DNA of 64,000 nt from Pseudooceanicola nitratireducens (lineage in GTDB: Bacteria; Pseudomonadota; Alphaproteobacteria; Rhodobacterales; Rhodobacteraceae), in assembly GCF_900109195.1 (NCBI RefSeq), contig NZ_FNZG01000001.1:930001-994000 (forward strand). The letters run 5' to 3'. Positions 8,597-18,011 of the stretch are shown one piece after another (within the stretch, counting starts at the first letter, position 1; each line of letters begins with the position of its first letter). Both the position numbers and the translations under genes were made by a program. The notes under the pieces are model-generated. The model did not search any database. It was not told the DNA's origin and was given only the letters and a program-made list of their open reading frames with translations.

Positions 8597-8979
8597 GCGT
8601 CCTAGTCACTGATAACGGTTTTGAAACCAACGATTGGGCCGCCGACCTGGCCGAGGATCAGATCCTCGACCTCGGCTCGGACACCGATGTGCCATCCCTG
8701 GATGCACCGGAAGGGATCACCCTGGTTCGCGTTGATTTCCCTGCGTTTTCCGACGGTCGCGGGTTCACCATCGCGCGTGCTTTGCGGCAGCGCGGCTACA
8801 CTGGAAAGCTGCGGGCGAAGGGGCATGTGATCTCGGATCAATATGCCATGGCGCGTCGCTCTGGCTTTGATGAGGTCGAAATCTCGGATGATCTGGCTGC
8901 CCGCCAACCGGCGGAACAGTGGAAATTTCGTGCAGATTGGACCGCCCATGACTATCAGTCGCGGCTGCGCGCGGGCTGA
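8593..8979 (+). CDS. DUF934 protein of the sulfate assimilation operon
   Basis: A 128-residue protein. Recognisable DUF934 segments are LVRVDFPAFSDGRGFTIARALRQRGYTGKLRAKG and DQYAMARRSGFDEVEI. The family is found beside cysH/cysI in proteobacteria and is presumed to be an oxidoreductase-associated accessory factor. It overlaps cysH by ATGA. Codon use resembles its neighbours. Exact function unknown. Confidence 0.85.
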   Translation: MSVLVTDNGFETNDWAADLAEDQILDLGSDTDVPSLDAPEGITLVRVDFPAFSDGRGFTIARALRQRGYTGKLRAKGHVISDQYAMARRSGFDEVEISDDLAARQPAEQWKFRADWTAHDYQSRLRAG

Positions 8980-9034
8980 GAGCTTTCTATTTCCTGACAG
9001 AAACGGTAGAGGGGGCCCAAAGGCCCAGTACAAC

Positions 9035-9862
9035 ATGACCGAGGCGACAGTGACCGAACTTGCAAAACCCAAAGCTCCGACTCTGCCGGATGCCCAGAAG
9101 ATCACCTATGTAAAACACTGGACGGACAGGCTTTTTTCCTTCCGTGTGACCCGCCCTGCGTCGCTGCGGTTCCGTTCCGGCGAATTCGTGATGATCGGCC
9201 TGATGGGCGACAACGGCCGCCCGCTGCTGCGAGCCTATTCCATCGCCTCGCCGTCCTGGGATGAAGAGCTCGAGTTCTACTCGATCAAGGTTCAGGACGG
9301 TCCTCTTACGTCCCGCCTGCAACACCTTGAAGTTGGCGATGAATTGATCATCCGGCCCAAGCCTGTCGGCACCCTGGTGCATGACGCGCTTCTGCCCGGT
9401 AAACGGATTTGGTTCTTCGCCACCGGCACCGGTTTTGCGCCTTTCGCCTCGCTGCTGCGTGATCCGCAGACCTACGAGGACTATGATGAGGTCATCATCA
9501 CCCACACCTGCCGTGAAGTGGGTGAACTGACCTATGGTGCTGAATTGATTGATTCTATCCGCAAGGATGAAATGCTGGTCGAACTGATCGGGGCCGAAAA
9601 CCTGGCGAAGCTGCGCTACTATCCGACCACCACCCGGGAAGAGAGCCCGAAGATGGGGCGGATCACTGACCTGATGCGCTCGGGCGAGGTGTTCAAGGAT
9701 CTAGGCATCGACCCGATCAACCAGGACAACGACCGTGCAATGGTGTGCGGCAACTTGGCCTTCAACTTGGAAATCAAGGAAATCCTTGAGGAATTCGGCC
9801 TTCGCGAAGGCGCCAATTCCGATCCAAAGGAATACGTGGTCGAAAAAGCCTTTGTCGACTAA
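9035..9862 (+). CDS. fpr: Ferredoxin--NADP+ reductase
   Basis: A protein of 275 residues. The FAD-binding RAYSIASP motif, the GPLTSRLQHL segment, the NADP-binding GTGFAPFASLLRDP motif and the MVCGNLAFNLEIKEIL segment are in order, and it ends in the FVD typical of the bacterial class. The start at 9035 lies 55 bases after the DUF934 stop; an in-frame start at 8843 would run through that gene. It transfers electrons between NADPH and ferredoxin or flavodoxin. Next to a siroheme sulfite reductase with no flavoprotein subunit, it plausibly supplies the electrons (inference). A terminator follows. Confidence 0.93.
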   Translation: MTEATVTELAKPKAPTLPDAQKITYVKHWTDRLFSFRVTRPASLRFRSGEFVMIGLMGDNGRPLLRAYSIASPSWDEELEFYSIKVQDGPLTSRLQHLEVGDELIIRPKPVGTLVHDALLPGKRIWFFATGTGFAPFASLLRDPQTYEDYDEVIITHTCREVGELTYGAELIDSIRKDEMLVELIGAENLAKLRYYPTTTREESPKMGRITDLMRSGEVFKDLGIDPINQDNDRAMVCGNLAFNLEIKEILEEFGLREGANSDPKEYVVEKAFVD

Positions 9863-9883
9863 CGGTTTCGCGATCCTGCGGAC

Positions 9884-9906
9884 AAGGGCCCTTCGGGGCC
9901 CTTTTT
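9884..9906 (+). terminator. Rho-independent terminator of the cys/fpr operon
   Basis: An 8-bp stem AAGGGCCC / GGGCCCTT closed by a TTCG tetraloop, followed by a T run. Confidence 0.9.
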
Positions 9907-10029
9907 CAATGGGATGTCAGCCGAAATGGTTTTGAAGCCGCACCGGCGCAAAGGATTTGGCAGTCTTTCTTGCCAAAATCTTACCTGCCTTCCAGTGAAA
10001 GATCAGGCGAATTGACGATTTCGAAACGT

Positions 10030-10059
10030 CAAAGGGCGGCCCGGCAGGACCGCCCTTTG
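10030..10059. terminator. Hairpin between convergent genes, likely terminator of the minus-strand amine operon
   Basis: A perfect 10-bp inverted repeat CAAAGGGCGG / CCGCCCTTTG (10030-10039 with 10050-10059) lies 17 bases beyond the aminotransferase stop. T residues follow on the plus strand and lie within the stem on the minus strand, so it may act in both directions. Confidence 0.65.
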
Positions 10060-10075
10060 TTTATTCATCAACCGT

Positions 10076-11290
10076 TCAGGTGCCGTAGGCCTGAACCCGT
10101 CCCATGACATCCTCGGCCGCGGCGACCAGGGCCTCGGCCACCAGGCTGCATTGCTCGGGCGTAAGGCGGGCGGGCAGGCGGGTATCGCAGGCACGCATCA
10201 GCATGGCGCGTGTCTTGGGAAGCTCGGGCAAATCGCCCAGGAATTGCCAGTTCCAGAAGGCGCGCGCATTGTCGGTGGACATGCCGAAGACCTGTACTTT
10301 CACGCCGCGCGCTGCAGCCGCGTCCTGAAAGGCCTTGGTCTCTTCGTCGCTCAAGCCAAGCAGATTGAATTGCAGCGAATCCGGTGCGCGATCCTCTTGC
10401 GGAAGTTTGTCGGGCACCGTGATCCAAGGAGATTGCGCAATAATACCAGCAACATGGTCGTGATTGCGCCGACCGTCTCGGACCCTGCGATCCAGCTCGG
10501 GCAGCTGGGCGCGGGCGATGGTTGCGCTCATGTTCGACAGGCGAAGATTGTACAGCGGCAGCTTGTTCTGCCAGCGTTCCAGCGCGTCGATCAGATCGCG
10601 GGAATTCTCGCCGTGGCGCGACTTGTGCTTTTTCCACATGTGTTCGTAGGCGCCGGACATGATGATCGCGCGGGCCACCAGATCGGCGTCGTCGGTGACA
10701 AGGATTCCGCCCTCGCCCGAGTTGATCATCTTGTAGGACTGGAACGAGAAACAGCCGATACGGCCTATCGTACCGATTTTCCGGCCATTCCAAAGGGTTC
10801 CAAGCGAATGCGCCGCGTCCTCAACAACCGGCACACCGGCCGCATCGCAGGCGAGCATGATCGCATCCATGTCCGAGGTATGCCCGCGCATGTGCGAGAT
10901 GATGACCGCGTCGACGCCGGGCAGTTTGGCGTAAAAGTCATCCAGATCAATGCGGTAGTTGTCTGCGCATTCGCAAAGCACGACCTCGCAATCCGCATGG
11001 ACGATCGACGACGGCACGGCGGCGAAGGTAAACGCCGGGATCATCACCTTGGCACCACGGGGCAGGTCCAGGGCTTTGAGAGACAGGAAAAGCGCGGCAG
11101 AACAAGAGCTTACCGCAAGAGCATACCGCGTGCCCATCATGCCGGCGAATTCCGTTTCCAGCAGAGTCACAGGGGCGTTTTCGGGCGCGGTATAGCGGAA
11201 CAGATCGCCGGATTGCAGCAGGCGCTCGATCTCCTCGCGGGCGGCTTCGGGGATGGGCTCTGCGTCATAGACATTCGGCGGGAGAGTCAT
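10076..11290 (-). CDS. DegT/DnrJ/EryC1/StrS-family PLP aminotransferase
   Basis: A protein of 404 residues. It has the fold-type I hallmarks of the family: SSCSAALFLSLKAL, VMIPAFTFAAVPSSI, VPVVEDAAHSLG, and SFQSYKMINSGEGG with the PLP lysine. The start at MTLPPNVYDAEP has AAGGA upstream; an earlier in-frame ATG would add 41 low-complexity residues. The family usually transaminates keto-sugars, yet there are no sugar genes here. It ends a minus-strand series of amine-utilisation genes 89 bases after the PuuB-like oxidase, so it may transaminate the aldehyde or an amino-acid product. Substrate unknown. Confidence 0.8.
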   Translation of the reverse strand: MTLPPNVYDAEPIPEAAREEIERLLQSGDLFRYTAPENAPVTLLETEFAGMMGTRYALAVSSCSAALFLSLKALDLPRGAKVMIPAFTFAAVPSSIVHADCEVVLCECADNYRIDLDDFYAKLPGVDAVIISHMRGHTSDMDAIMLACDAAGVPVVEDAAHSLGTLWNGRKIGTIGRIGCFSFQSYKMINSGEGGILVTDDADLVARAIIMSGAYEHMWKKHKSRHGENSRDLIDALERWQNKLPLYNLRLSNMSATIARAQLPELDRRVRDGRRNHDHVAGIIAQSPWITVPDKLPQEDRAPDSLQFNLLGLSDEETKAFQDAAAARGVKVQVFGMSTDNARAFWNWQFLGDLPELPKTRAMLMRACDTRLPARLTPEQCSLVAEALVAAAEDVMGRVQAYGT

Positions 11291-11379
11291 CTTTTCGGCT
11301 TTCCTTAAGTGTTCTTTCGGAAAACCTAAACGATGCGCGCATGACAGCCAAATGAAATCTATACGACAGCCATCTTGCG

Positions 11380-12684
11380 CTAGACGCCCAGCCGATCCCG
11401 CAGGGCAAACCACGTCATGGCTGCGCGCAACAATGGTTGCCGCATCGAGGAGCCGCCGGGGAATGACGGGGCGGGCAGGTTGGACATGGCGTCGAAGCCG
11501 GCGGCCTGGCCCTGGATTGCATTGGCCATCAGCCAGCCCGCGTGGGTTGCCGTGCCGACCCCATGGCCGGAATAGCCCGAGGCCGACAGGATCGTGCGCC
11601 CGATACAGGTAAAAAAGGGTAGTCTTTTCATGGTGATGGCCAGGGTCCCGCCCCAGGCATAGTCGATGCGGACATCGCGCAGATGGGGATAGATCTCGGT
11701 CATCGGTTTGCGCACCTTGGCCGCGATGTCGGCAGGAAAGCGGTAACCATAACTCTCGCCGCCGCCAAAAATTAACCGTTTGTCAGCAGACAGCCGGTAG
11801 TAATTGACCACGAACTTGCTGTCAGCGACGGCGATGTCTTCGCCCAGGACCCGGGCGGCGTCATCGCCCAAGGGTTCCGTCGCGACAACGAAATTATTGA
11901 TCGGCATGACCCGCGCCGCGACCTTTCGGTCGAGCGTGCCGAGGTAGCCGTTGCAAGCCAGGATCACGTGGTCGGCGTGGACCTGTCCGGAACCGGTGCG
12001 CACGATGTTCGGGCTGCCGGGGTCAAGCCGATGCACTTCGGAGCGTTCGAAGATCTGCGCGCCGGCTGACTTCGCCGCGCGGGCAAGGCCGAAGGCGAAT
12101 TTCAGCGGGTGCAGATGACCTGCGTCCCAATCCACGATGCCACCCTTATAGGCTGGGGAGGGGATGGCGCGAGAAAACTGATCAGGATCAAGGATCTGGA
12201 TATGCGGATAATCATAGCGGGCATTCAGATGGGCCGCGTAATCATGCAGATCATGCACCTCGCCCGCGCGCGAACCGGTCCAGGCGACGCCCGGCTTCAA
12301 CTCGGCATCGATCCCGTGCCTGGTGATCAGCGCCTTGACCAGCGCCTTGGCCTCTTCACCAAGGCCCCACATCGTCCGGGCATCATCCAGGCCAAGCATC
12401 TTCTCAAGCGTCTGCTGGTCCTGACGCTGGCCCGAGCCAAGCTGTCCGCCGTTGCGGCCAGAGGCCCCGAATCCGACGCGCTGTGCCTCGACCAGGATAA
12501 CGGACAGGCCGGCCTCGGCCGCGTGCAGGGCCGCGGAAAGGCCGGTGTAACCGCCGCCGATGACACAGACGTCGGCGCGCTGTTCCCCCTTGAGCACGGG
12601 GAAGGGCCCCGGGGCTTCGGCCGTCGCGGCATAGTAGCTTGCCGGGTATTCGCCGGGGCGGTCGTTGGAATGCAACAGGTTCAC
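11380..12684 (-). CDS. puuB: FAD-dependent oxidoreductase, gamma-glutamylputrescine oxidase type (PuuB-like)
   Basis: A protein of 434 residues in the DAO superfamily. The N-terminal dinucleotide-binding motif is VCVIGGGYTGLSAALHAAEAG, followed by the QRVGFGASGRNGGQLGSGQ segment characteristic of PuuB relatives. A late GYSGHGVGTATHAGWLMA segment binds FAD. In the E. coli Puu pathway this enzyme oxidises gamma-glutamylputrescine to the aldehyde with release of ammonia and H2O2. The two neighbouring glutamine-synthetase-like ligases support the same logic here, but the amine may differ. Confidence 0.85.
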   Translation of the reverse strand: MNLLHSNDRPGEYPASYYAATAEAPGPFPVLKGEQRADVCVIGGGYTGLSAALHAAEAGLSVILVEAQRVGFGASGRNGGQLGSGQRQDQQTLEKMLGLDDARTMWGLGEEAKALVKALITRHGIDAELKPGVAWTGSRAGEVHDLHDYAAHLNARYDYPHIQILDPDQFSRAIPSPAYKGGIVDWDAGHLHPLKFAFGLARAAKSAGAQIFERSEVHRLDPGSPNIVRTGSGQVHADHVILACNGYLGTLDRKVAARVMPINNFVVATEPLGDDAARVLGEDIAVADSKFVVNYYRLSADKRLIFGGGESYGYRFPADIAAKVRKPMTEIYPHLRDVRIDYAWGGTLAITMKRLPFFTCIGRTILSASGYSGHGVGTATHAGWLMANAIQGQAAGFDAMSNLPAPSFPGGSSMRQPLLRAAMTWFALRDRLGV

Positions 12685-12730
12685 GCCGGTCCTCCGCTGC
12701 GCGAGATACGGGAAAGAAGCCCGCCGGGCA

Positions 12731-14092
12731 TCAGACGTTCAGCAACAGGTGTTCGCGTTCCCAAGGGCTGATAACGCCAAGAAATTCCTCGTACTCCGTG
12801 CGTTTTACGATGGAATAGACGCGGCAGAATTCCTCGCCCAGGATTTCGGCGATGCCGGTGGCCTCGTCCATAGTATCCAGCGCCTCGCCCAGGGTGCGGG
12901 GGAAGTCGCCGTCGCCCTCGTAGGCGTCACCCCGGAATTGTTTGGCAGCGCGTTCTTCGCCCATCAGCCCCAGGTAGCCGGCGGCGAGCGACGCGGCGAT
13001 GCCCAGATAGGGGTTACAGTCCATGCCGGCGACGCGGTTTTCCACCCGGCGCGAAGACGGATCGGAAATCGGAACCCGGATCCCGGTGGTGCGGTTGTCG
13101 CGGCCCCATTCCAGGTTGATCGGCGCGGCGTGGTCCTTCACGTAGCGGCGATAGGAGTTCACGTAAGGCGCAAGCAGCGGGATCACCTGCGGTAGATGAT
13201 GCTGCAACCCGCCGATGAAGCTGTAGAAAGCGTCCGTTTCGCCCCCCTGGGGACCGGTGAAGATGTTCTTCCCCGTTTCGATGTCGAGGATCGAGTGGTG
13301 GATATGCATGGCGCTGCCGGGTTCGTCCCCGATCGGTTTCGCCATGAAGGTAGCGAAACATTCGTGGCGCAGGGCGGCTTCGCGGATCAGGCGTTTGAAA
13401 TAAAAGACCTCGTCCGCCAGTTTGACCGGGTTGCCGTGGCGCAGGTTGATTTCCAGCTGTCCGGCCCCGCCTTCCTGGGTGATACCGTCGATCTCGAACC
13501 CCTGGGCCTCGGCGAAATCATAGATGTCGTCGATCACCGGGCCGAATTCGTCGACAGCCGTCATGGAATAGGCCTGACGCGCGGCGGCGGGGCGACCGGA
13601 GCGGCCCATCATCGGCTGGATCGGCTTGGCCGGATCAAGGTTGCGCGCGACCAGGTAGAACTCCATCTCGGGGGCGACAACCGGTTTCCAACCCTGGTCT
13701 TCGTAGAGTTTCACCACCCGTTTTAAAACGTTACGGGGGGAGAAGGGGATCGGGTTGCCCTTGCGGTCATAGGCGTCGTGGATCACCTGCAAGGTCCAGT
13801 CGCCGGTCCAGGGCGCGGCGGTGGCGGTGGAATAATCCGGCCGCAGGATCATGTCCGGCTCGATGAAGCCCTCGTCGCCCGCAGCCTCGCCCCAGTCGCC
13901 GGTGATGGTCTGGAAGAAGATCGAGTTGGGCAGGTGGAAATACTGTTGGCGGGCAAATTTCGACGCAGGCACGGCCTTGCCGCGGGCGATGCCGGGCAGG
14001 TCCGAGATGATGCATTCGACCTCGTCCAGTCGACGGTCCTGCAGATAGGCCTGGGCCGCTTCGGGGATCTGGGTGGTCCAATCGTCGCTCAT
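12731..14092 (-). CDS. puuA: Glutamine-synthetase-like gamma-glutamyl-amine ligase (PuuA-like)
   Basis: A protein of 453 residues with the GS catalytic domain: VAPEMEFYLV, GGAGQLEINLRHG, ECFATFMAKP, GSAMHIHHSI, RVPISDPSSRRVENRVAGMDCNPYLGIAASLAAG. The chain lacks the regulatory tyrosine loop of GlnA and resembles PuuA-type ligases that join glutamate to amines using ATP. The start overlaps the amidotransferase stop by 4 bases. It is the second ligase of the locus; the two are clearly different sequences, suggesting two substrates or a heteromeric enzyme. Confidence 0.85.
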   Translation of the reverse strand: MSDDWTTQIPEAAQAYLQDRRLDEVECIISDLPGIARGKAVPASKFARQQYFHLPNSIFFQTITGDWGEAAGDEGFIEPDMILRPDYSTATAAPWTGDWTLQVIHDAYDRKGNPIPFSPRNVLKRVVKLYEDQGWKPVVAPEMEFYLVARNLDPAKPIQPMMGRSGRPAAARQAYSMTAVDEFGPVIDDIYDFAEAQGFEIDGITQEGGAGQLEINLRHGNPVKLADEVFYFKRLIREAALRHECFATFMAKPIGDEPGSAMHIHHSILDIETGKNIFTGPQGGETDAFYSFIGGLQHHLPQVIPLLAPYVNSYRRYVKDHAAPINLEWGRDNRTTGIRVPISDPSSRRVENRVAGMDCNPYLGIAASLAAGYLGLMGEERAAKQFRGDAYEGDGDFPRTLGEALDTMDEATGIAEILGEEFCRVYSIVKRTEYEEFLGVISPWEREHLLLNV

Positions 14093-14784
14093 GTGGGCAC
14101 CTTCTGGAAGAAATCGGCAACATGCCGGGCCAGTCGCGCATTGTCGACGGGCCGGGCCAGGTCGGCCTGGGCCTTGGCCATCTCGGCCTTGCTCAGCACC
14201 TCGACGCCCTTGATCTGCAAGAGACCGGAGAGCTCGGGCGCGTTGAATTCGGGGTGGGGCTGCATGGTCAGGATCTGGTCGCCATAGGCCACCACCGCAT
14301 TGCGGCAGGTATCAGACGAGGCAAGCAGCCGCGCGCCTTCGGGCAGCCTCAGGATCTGGTCCTGATGCCAGGCATTTAGCCAGAGATCCCCGTCGAAGGG
14401 CGCATCGGTCACCATGTGATAGGCCGTCCGGCCGATGGCCCAGCCGCCGTCGAACTTGGCCACGTGACCGCCCAGGGCCTGGGCAATGATCTGGTGGCCA
14501 AAGCAGATCCCGACCAGCGGGCGCTGGCTGTCGCGGATGTCGCGGATCAGCGCCTCGAGCCGGGGGATCCAGGGCAGATCTTCATAGGCCCCATGCTTGG
14601 AGCCGGAAATCAACCAGCCGTCACAGGCAGTTGGCCCGTCGGGGAAAGTGCCATCGCAGACCGGGTAGACCGCGAAGTCAAAGCCCTGATCCGCGAGGAA
14701 TCTTTGGTAAATGTCGCCATAATCACCGACCTCTCCCTGAAGCTCGTCAGGGAAATGGCCGCATTGCAGGATGCCGATCAGCAT
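14089..14784 (-). CDS. Class I (type 1) glutamine amidotransferase
   Basis: A protein of 231 residues and a free-standing GATase domain. The nucleophile elbow GICFGHQIIAQALGG carries the catalytic cysteine, and MQPHPEFNAPEL supplies the His-Glu pair. In the Puu pathway PuuD hydrolyses gamma-glutamyl-GABA; that enzyme belongs to a related but distinct C26 peptidase group. Here this protein is the best candidate for hydrolysing a gamma-glutamyl intermediate. It lies between the two GS-like ligases and overlaps the second by ATGA. Confidence 0.85.
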   Translation of the reverse strand: MLIGILQCGHFPDELQGEVGDYGDIYQRFLADQGFDFAVYPVCDGTFPDGPTACDGWLISGSKHGAYEDLPWIPRLEALIRDIRDSQRPLVGICFGHQIIAQALGGHVAKFDGGWAIGRTAYHMVTDAPFDGDLWLNAWHQDQILRLPEGARLLASSDTCRNAVVAYGDQILTMQPHPEFNAPELSGLLQIKGVEVLSKAEMAKAQADLARPVDNARLARHVADFFQKVPT

Positions 14785-14885
14785 GAGTCACCGAGGTTTG
14801 GAATACCGCGACGGTAGAGGAGCGCGCGGCGGGCGACAAGGGGGGGTAATCCGATTGTGCGCCGGGGGCGCATTCCTTTTATGCG

Positions 14886-14948
14886 ACTGCGGTCCCAAGG
14901 GACCGCAGTGCGAGGCCTCCGGCGGGGATATTTAACAAAACCAAAGAG
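14886..14948. repeat. Roseobacter-type intergenic motif with an adjacent 11-bp hairpin
   Basis: A perfect inverted repeat ACTGCGGTCCC-AA-GGGACCGCAGT (14886-14909) is followed by GGCCTCCGGCGGGGATATTT and AACAAAACCAAAGAG (14914-14948), ending 1 base before the GS-like stop codon. A second copy (GAGGATATTTGGAAAAACCA, then AAGAGA) lies at 24952-24985. On the minus strand it sits in the only large gap inside the amine operon and could act as a processing or attenuation site. Confidence 0.6.
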
Positions 14949-14949
14949 A

Positions 14950-16266
14950 TCAGACCGCTTCGAGGTAGGTCTTCCAATGCGATTTGGGCGGTATTTCCGC
15001 CAGGCGCTCCATCTCCTGGCGCTTGGTCAGGGTCAGGTTGCGGATCAGCGCGGGCGAGAAGATGCGCGCGATCAGCGGGTCGGTCTCGAAGGCTTCGATG
15101 GCCGACAGCCAGTCGGATTTCAGCTGTGGGAGGTCCATGTCATAGGCGTTGCCGGTGATGGGCGGCGGCGCGACGAGCCCGTCTTCCATCCCGATCAGCG
15201 CGGCCCCGAGGATCGCGGCGAGCACGAGGTAGGGGTTGTTGTCCCCCCCGGCGACGCGGTGTTCGATCCGGCGGGCGGCGGGCGCGCCGCCGGGGATGCG
15301 CAGCGCGGCGGTGCGGTTTTCATAGGCCCAGCAGGCCCCCGTGGGGGCATGGGCCCCGGGCACGAAACGGTCGTAGGAGGGCCCGTGCGGCGCAAAGACC
15401 AGGGTCGACGCGGGCATCGCCTCGAGGCAGCCGGCAACGGCGTGGTGCAGCAGCGGCGTGCCGGCGGGGCCGCCGTTGCCGAAGATGTTGCGCCCTTCGC
15501 GGTCGGTGACCGAGAAATGCACATGCATGCCGGAGCCGGCTTCATCGGGCAGGGGTTTCGACATGAAGGTGCCGGCCATGCCGTGCTTGCGCGCCATGCC
15601 CTTGATCAGGGCCTTGAACAGCCAGGCGTCATCGGCGGCGCGCAGGGCCTCGCGGTGGTCGAGGTCGATTTCGAACTGGCCCAGCCCGGCCTCGGAGATC
15701 GTCGACTGTGCGGGGATGTCCATATCCTCGCAGGCCTCGTAGACGTCCGAGATGAAATCGTCGAAGGCGTCGAGCTGACGCAGCGACAGGATCGCATGAC
15801 CCTGCAGCGGGCGGCCGGACTGCGGGTTTTCCGGCGGCGCAAGGTCCGGGCCGCTGTCGTCGACCAGGTAGAATTCCATCTCGATCCCGGCGCGCACGGT
15901 CCAGCCGTTGTCGTCGTAGCGTTTCAGCACGTCGCGCAGCGCATGGCGCGGGTCGCCGGCAAAGGGGATCCCCTGATCCGAGAACATCTCCATCGGGACG
16001 AGGGCCGAGGGCGTTTCCAGCCAGGGCATCGGCACGGGGCCGCGTTCCGTGGGCATCATCACGCCATCCGCATCGCCGGTCTCGAAGACCAGTGGGCTGT
16101 CCTTGATGTCGGCCCCCCAGATGTCGACGTTCAGCACCGACAGGGGCAGGCGGGTGTTGCCCTGGTCCAGCTTGTCGAAAGCCGAGCGGGGCAGGCGTTT
16201 GCCGCGCATCTGACCGTTCAGGTCAGCTGCTGCGACGCGGAAGGTTCGGATGTGGCCTAGGCTCAT
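14950..16266 (-). CDS. Glutamine-synthetase-like ligase, first copy in the amine operon
   Basis: A protein of 438 residues. GS catalytic segments are present: VRAGIEMEFYLVD, EAGLGQFEIDLDH, AGTFMSKPLPDEAGSGMHVHFS, ENRTAALRIPGG, RRIEHRVAGGDNNPYLVLAAILGAAL. It is a GS-III/PuuA-type chain without the adenylylation site. Transcribed just downstream of the ABC transporter permeases (3-base gap), it presumably activates the imported compound by gamma-glutamylation. The starting segment (MSLGHIRTFRVAAADLNGQMRGKRLP) is typical of this subgroup. Confidence 0.85.
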   Translation of the reverse strand: MSLGHIRTFRVAAADLNGQMRGKRLPRSAFDKLDQGNTRLPLSVLNVDIWGADIKDSPLVFETGDADGVMMPTERGPVPMPWLETPSALVPMEMFSDQGIPFAGDPRHALRDVLKRYDDNGWTVRAGIEMEFYLVDDSGPDLAPPENPQSGRPLQGHAILSLRQLDAFDDFISDVYEACEDMDIPAQSTISEAGLGQFEIDLDHREALRAADDAWLFKALIKGMARKHGMAGTFMSKPLPDEAGSGMHVHFSVTDREGRNIFGNGGPAGTPLLHHAVAGCLEAMPASTLVFAPHGPSYDRFVPGAHAPTGACWAYENRTAALRIPGGAPAARRIEHRVAGGDNNPYLVLAAILGAALIGMEDGLVAPPPITGNAYDMDLPQLKSDWLSAIEAFETDPLIARIFSPALIRNLTLTKRQEMERLAEIPPKSHWKTYLEAV

Positions 16267-16269
16267 CTG

Positions 16270-17109
16270 TCAGCGCATCAATTGGGGGCGCGGGCGCAGG
16301 CGCGGTTTGCGGGCTTGCGGCAGGTGCCGGTTGAGGTGGCGGTAGACCCGCCCGTAGAGGAAGATGATCGCAAGCGAAAGCAGGATGAAATAGAACGCCA
16401 GGATCGGGTAGGAAATGAACGGGTTGAAGGTCTTGTCGGCGAAATAATTCGCGTAATACAGCGCATCGCCTTTCTGTTGCCAGGCCGGGAAGGACGAGAA
16501 ATAGACCAGCGTCGTGGCATGGGTCAGAAAGATCGCCTCGTTCGTGTAGGCGGGCCAGCCCAGGCGCAGCATCGTCGGAAAGGTGATCCGGCGGAACTTC
16601 TTGAAGCCCGAGAAGCCATAGGCATCCGCGGCCTCGAGATCGCCCTTGGGAACGGACCGCAGCGCACCATGAAAGATCTCACCGGCGTAGGCCGAGGTAT
16701 TCAGGAACAGCACGATCAGCGCGCCGGCGCCCGCGCGGGTCAGCCAGCGGGTTTCGGCGGTGAGGGTGGTGAAGCCCAGGTTCAGCTCCAGCCCGTTCTT
16801 GGGCAGCAGGGTGAAGGCCTCGTAGAACAGGAAGAACTGGATAAAAAGCGGCGAGCCCCGGAAGACGAAGATGAACCAATCTGCCGGTTTGCGCAGCCAG
16901 GGCGAGGCAGAATTGCGCGCCAGGGCCAGGCTGATCGACAGGCCAAAGCCCAGGATCAGCGCGCAGAGCGCGAAGTAGACGTTCCAGATCAGGCCCGAGC
17001 CGATCAGGGTGAATTGCTGGCACAGCGTGATGTCGGCCTTGGGCAAAAGCCGTTCGCCGATCCCGATGGACCGCAGGCCATAATCCGCGATGGTCTGAAG
17101 ACAGCTCAT
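16270..17109 (-). CDS. ABC transporter permease, polar amino acid/opine type
   Basis: A protein of 279 residues with five to six hydrophobic segments. The HisM/GlnP-type loop is visible (ALIVLFLNTSAYAGEIFHGALRSVPKGDLEAADAYGFSG), and the EAA motif contacts the ATPase. A long first segment carries a cysteine-containing non-membrane leader, as in the opine/octopine subgroup. It overlaps the partner permease by 4 bases. Together with the ATPase and periplasmic protein encoded upstream it forms a complete importer. Confidence 0.88.
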   Translation of the reverse strand: MSCLQTIADYGLRSIGIGERLLPKADITLCQQFTLIGSGLIWNVYFALCALILGFGLSISLALARNSASPWLRKPADWFIFVFRGSPLFIQFFLFYEAFTLLPKNGLELNLGFTTLTAETRWLTRAGAGALIVLFLNTSAYAGEIFHGALRSVPKGDLEAADAYGFSGFKKFRRITFPTMLRLGWPAYTNEAIFLTHATTLVYFSSFPAWQQKGDALYYANYFADKTFNPFISYPILAFYFILLSLAIIFLYGRVYRHLNRHLPQARKPRLRPRPQLMR

Positions 17110-17981
17110 GCCTTGGCCCCTTCCATGCCGGCCAGGGTGGCCTGCCCGCGGGCGAGGCGGCGCGATAGCCGGGCAAAGCCGATCTCGCTAAGTTTGGTCA
17201 ATAGAAGGTAGAAGACCAGCAGCGCCAGGAAATACCACAGCCGCCAGTCGGGGTGCGGATAGTCGAAGGCCTGGGTCTTGCGACCGCCCAGTTCGCGCGC
17301 CCAGAAAACGACGTCTTCGATCCCCAGAAGGAACAGCAGGGGCGTCGCCTTGATCAGGATCATCCACAGGTTCGACAAGCCGGGCAGGGCATACGTCCAC
17401 ATCTGTGGCACCAGAATCCGCCAGGTCGCCTGGCGGCGCGTCATGCCATAGGCCTCGGCGGTTTCCATCTGGGCGCGGGGCACGGCATTCATCGCACCGG
17501 CCATGACAAAGGCGGCGAAGGCCCCGAAGACAAAGGCGAAAGCCGCGATCCCAAGCGCGATGGAGTAATATTCATGCACCCATTGCGGGGACGAGGACAG
17601 CGGCAGCTTGGCCTCGGCACAGACGACGAAATCGTTGCCCTGGCGGATCGCGTCGGTCCAGTCGGGGCATTTCACCTTGTGGCGCACCCATTCCAGGCCC
17701 TGGTCCAGCGCAAGCGGCATGAAAAGGAAAAAGGCGATATCCGGCACGCCGCGCACGATCGAGGTATAGCCCACCCCCAGCCAGCGCACGGGCGGGATAT
17801 GCGACCGAGAGGCGAGCGCCCCGGCAAATCCCACGGCCAGCGCGATCGGGGCCGTGATCAGCATAAGGACGATGACGAAAACAAAGCTTTGATAGAACAG
17901 CATATGTTTGCCCGTCGTCAGGTAACAGGCAAGCCACTGGAATCCTTCAAGGCTTTTCGGGTCGGCGCAGAAGTCGAACAT
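17106..17981 (-). CDS. ABC transporter permease, polar amino acid/opine type (first subunit)
   Basis: A protein of 291 residues. It has an insertion of about 60 residues in the first periplasmic loop (around DQGLEWVRHKVKCPDWTDAIRQGND) with paired cysteines, then AFVFGAFAAFVMAGAMNAVPRAQMETAEAYGMTRRQATWRI, the EAA loop. Heterodimer partner of the following permease. A strong hairpin separates it from the periplasmic-binding-protein gene. Confidence 0.88.
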   Translation of the reverse strand: MFDFCADPKSLEGFQWLACYLTTGKHMLFYQSFVFVIVLMLITAPIALAVGFAGALASRSHIPPVRWLGVGYTSIVRGVPDIAFFLFMPLALDQGLEWVRHKVKCPDWTDAIRQGNDFVVCAEAKLPLSSSPQWVHEYYSIALGIAAFAFVFGAFAAFVMAGAMNAVPRAQMETAEAYGMTRRQATWRILVPQMWTYALPGLSNLWMILIKATPLLFLLGIEDVVFWARELGGRKTQAFDYPHPDWRLWYFLALLVFYLLLTKLSEIGFARLSRRLARGQATLAGMEGAKA

Positions 17982-18011
17982 GCGGGTCCGGAATTTGGTC
18001 CGTCGGATGGA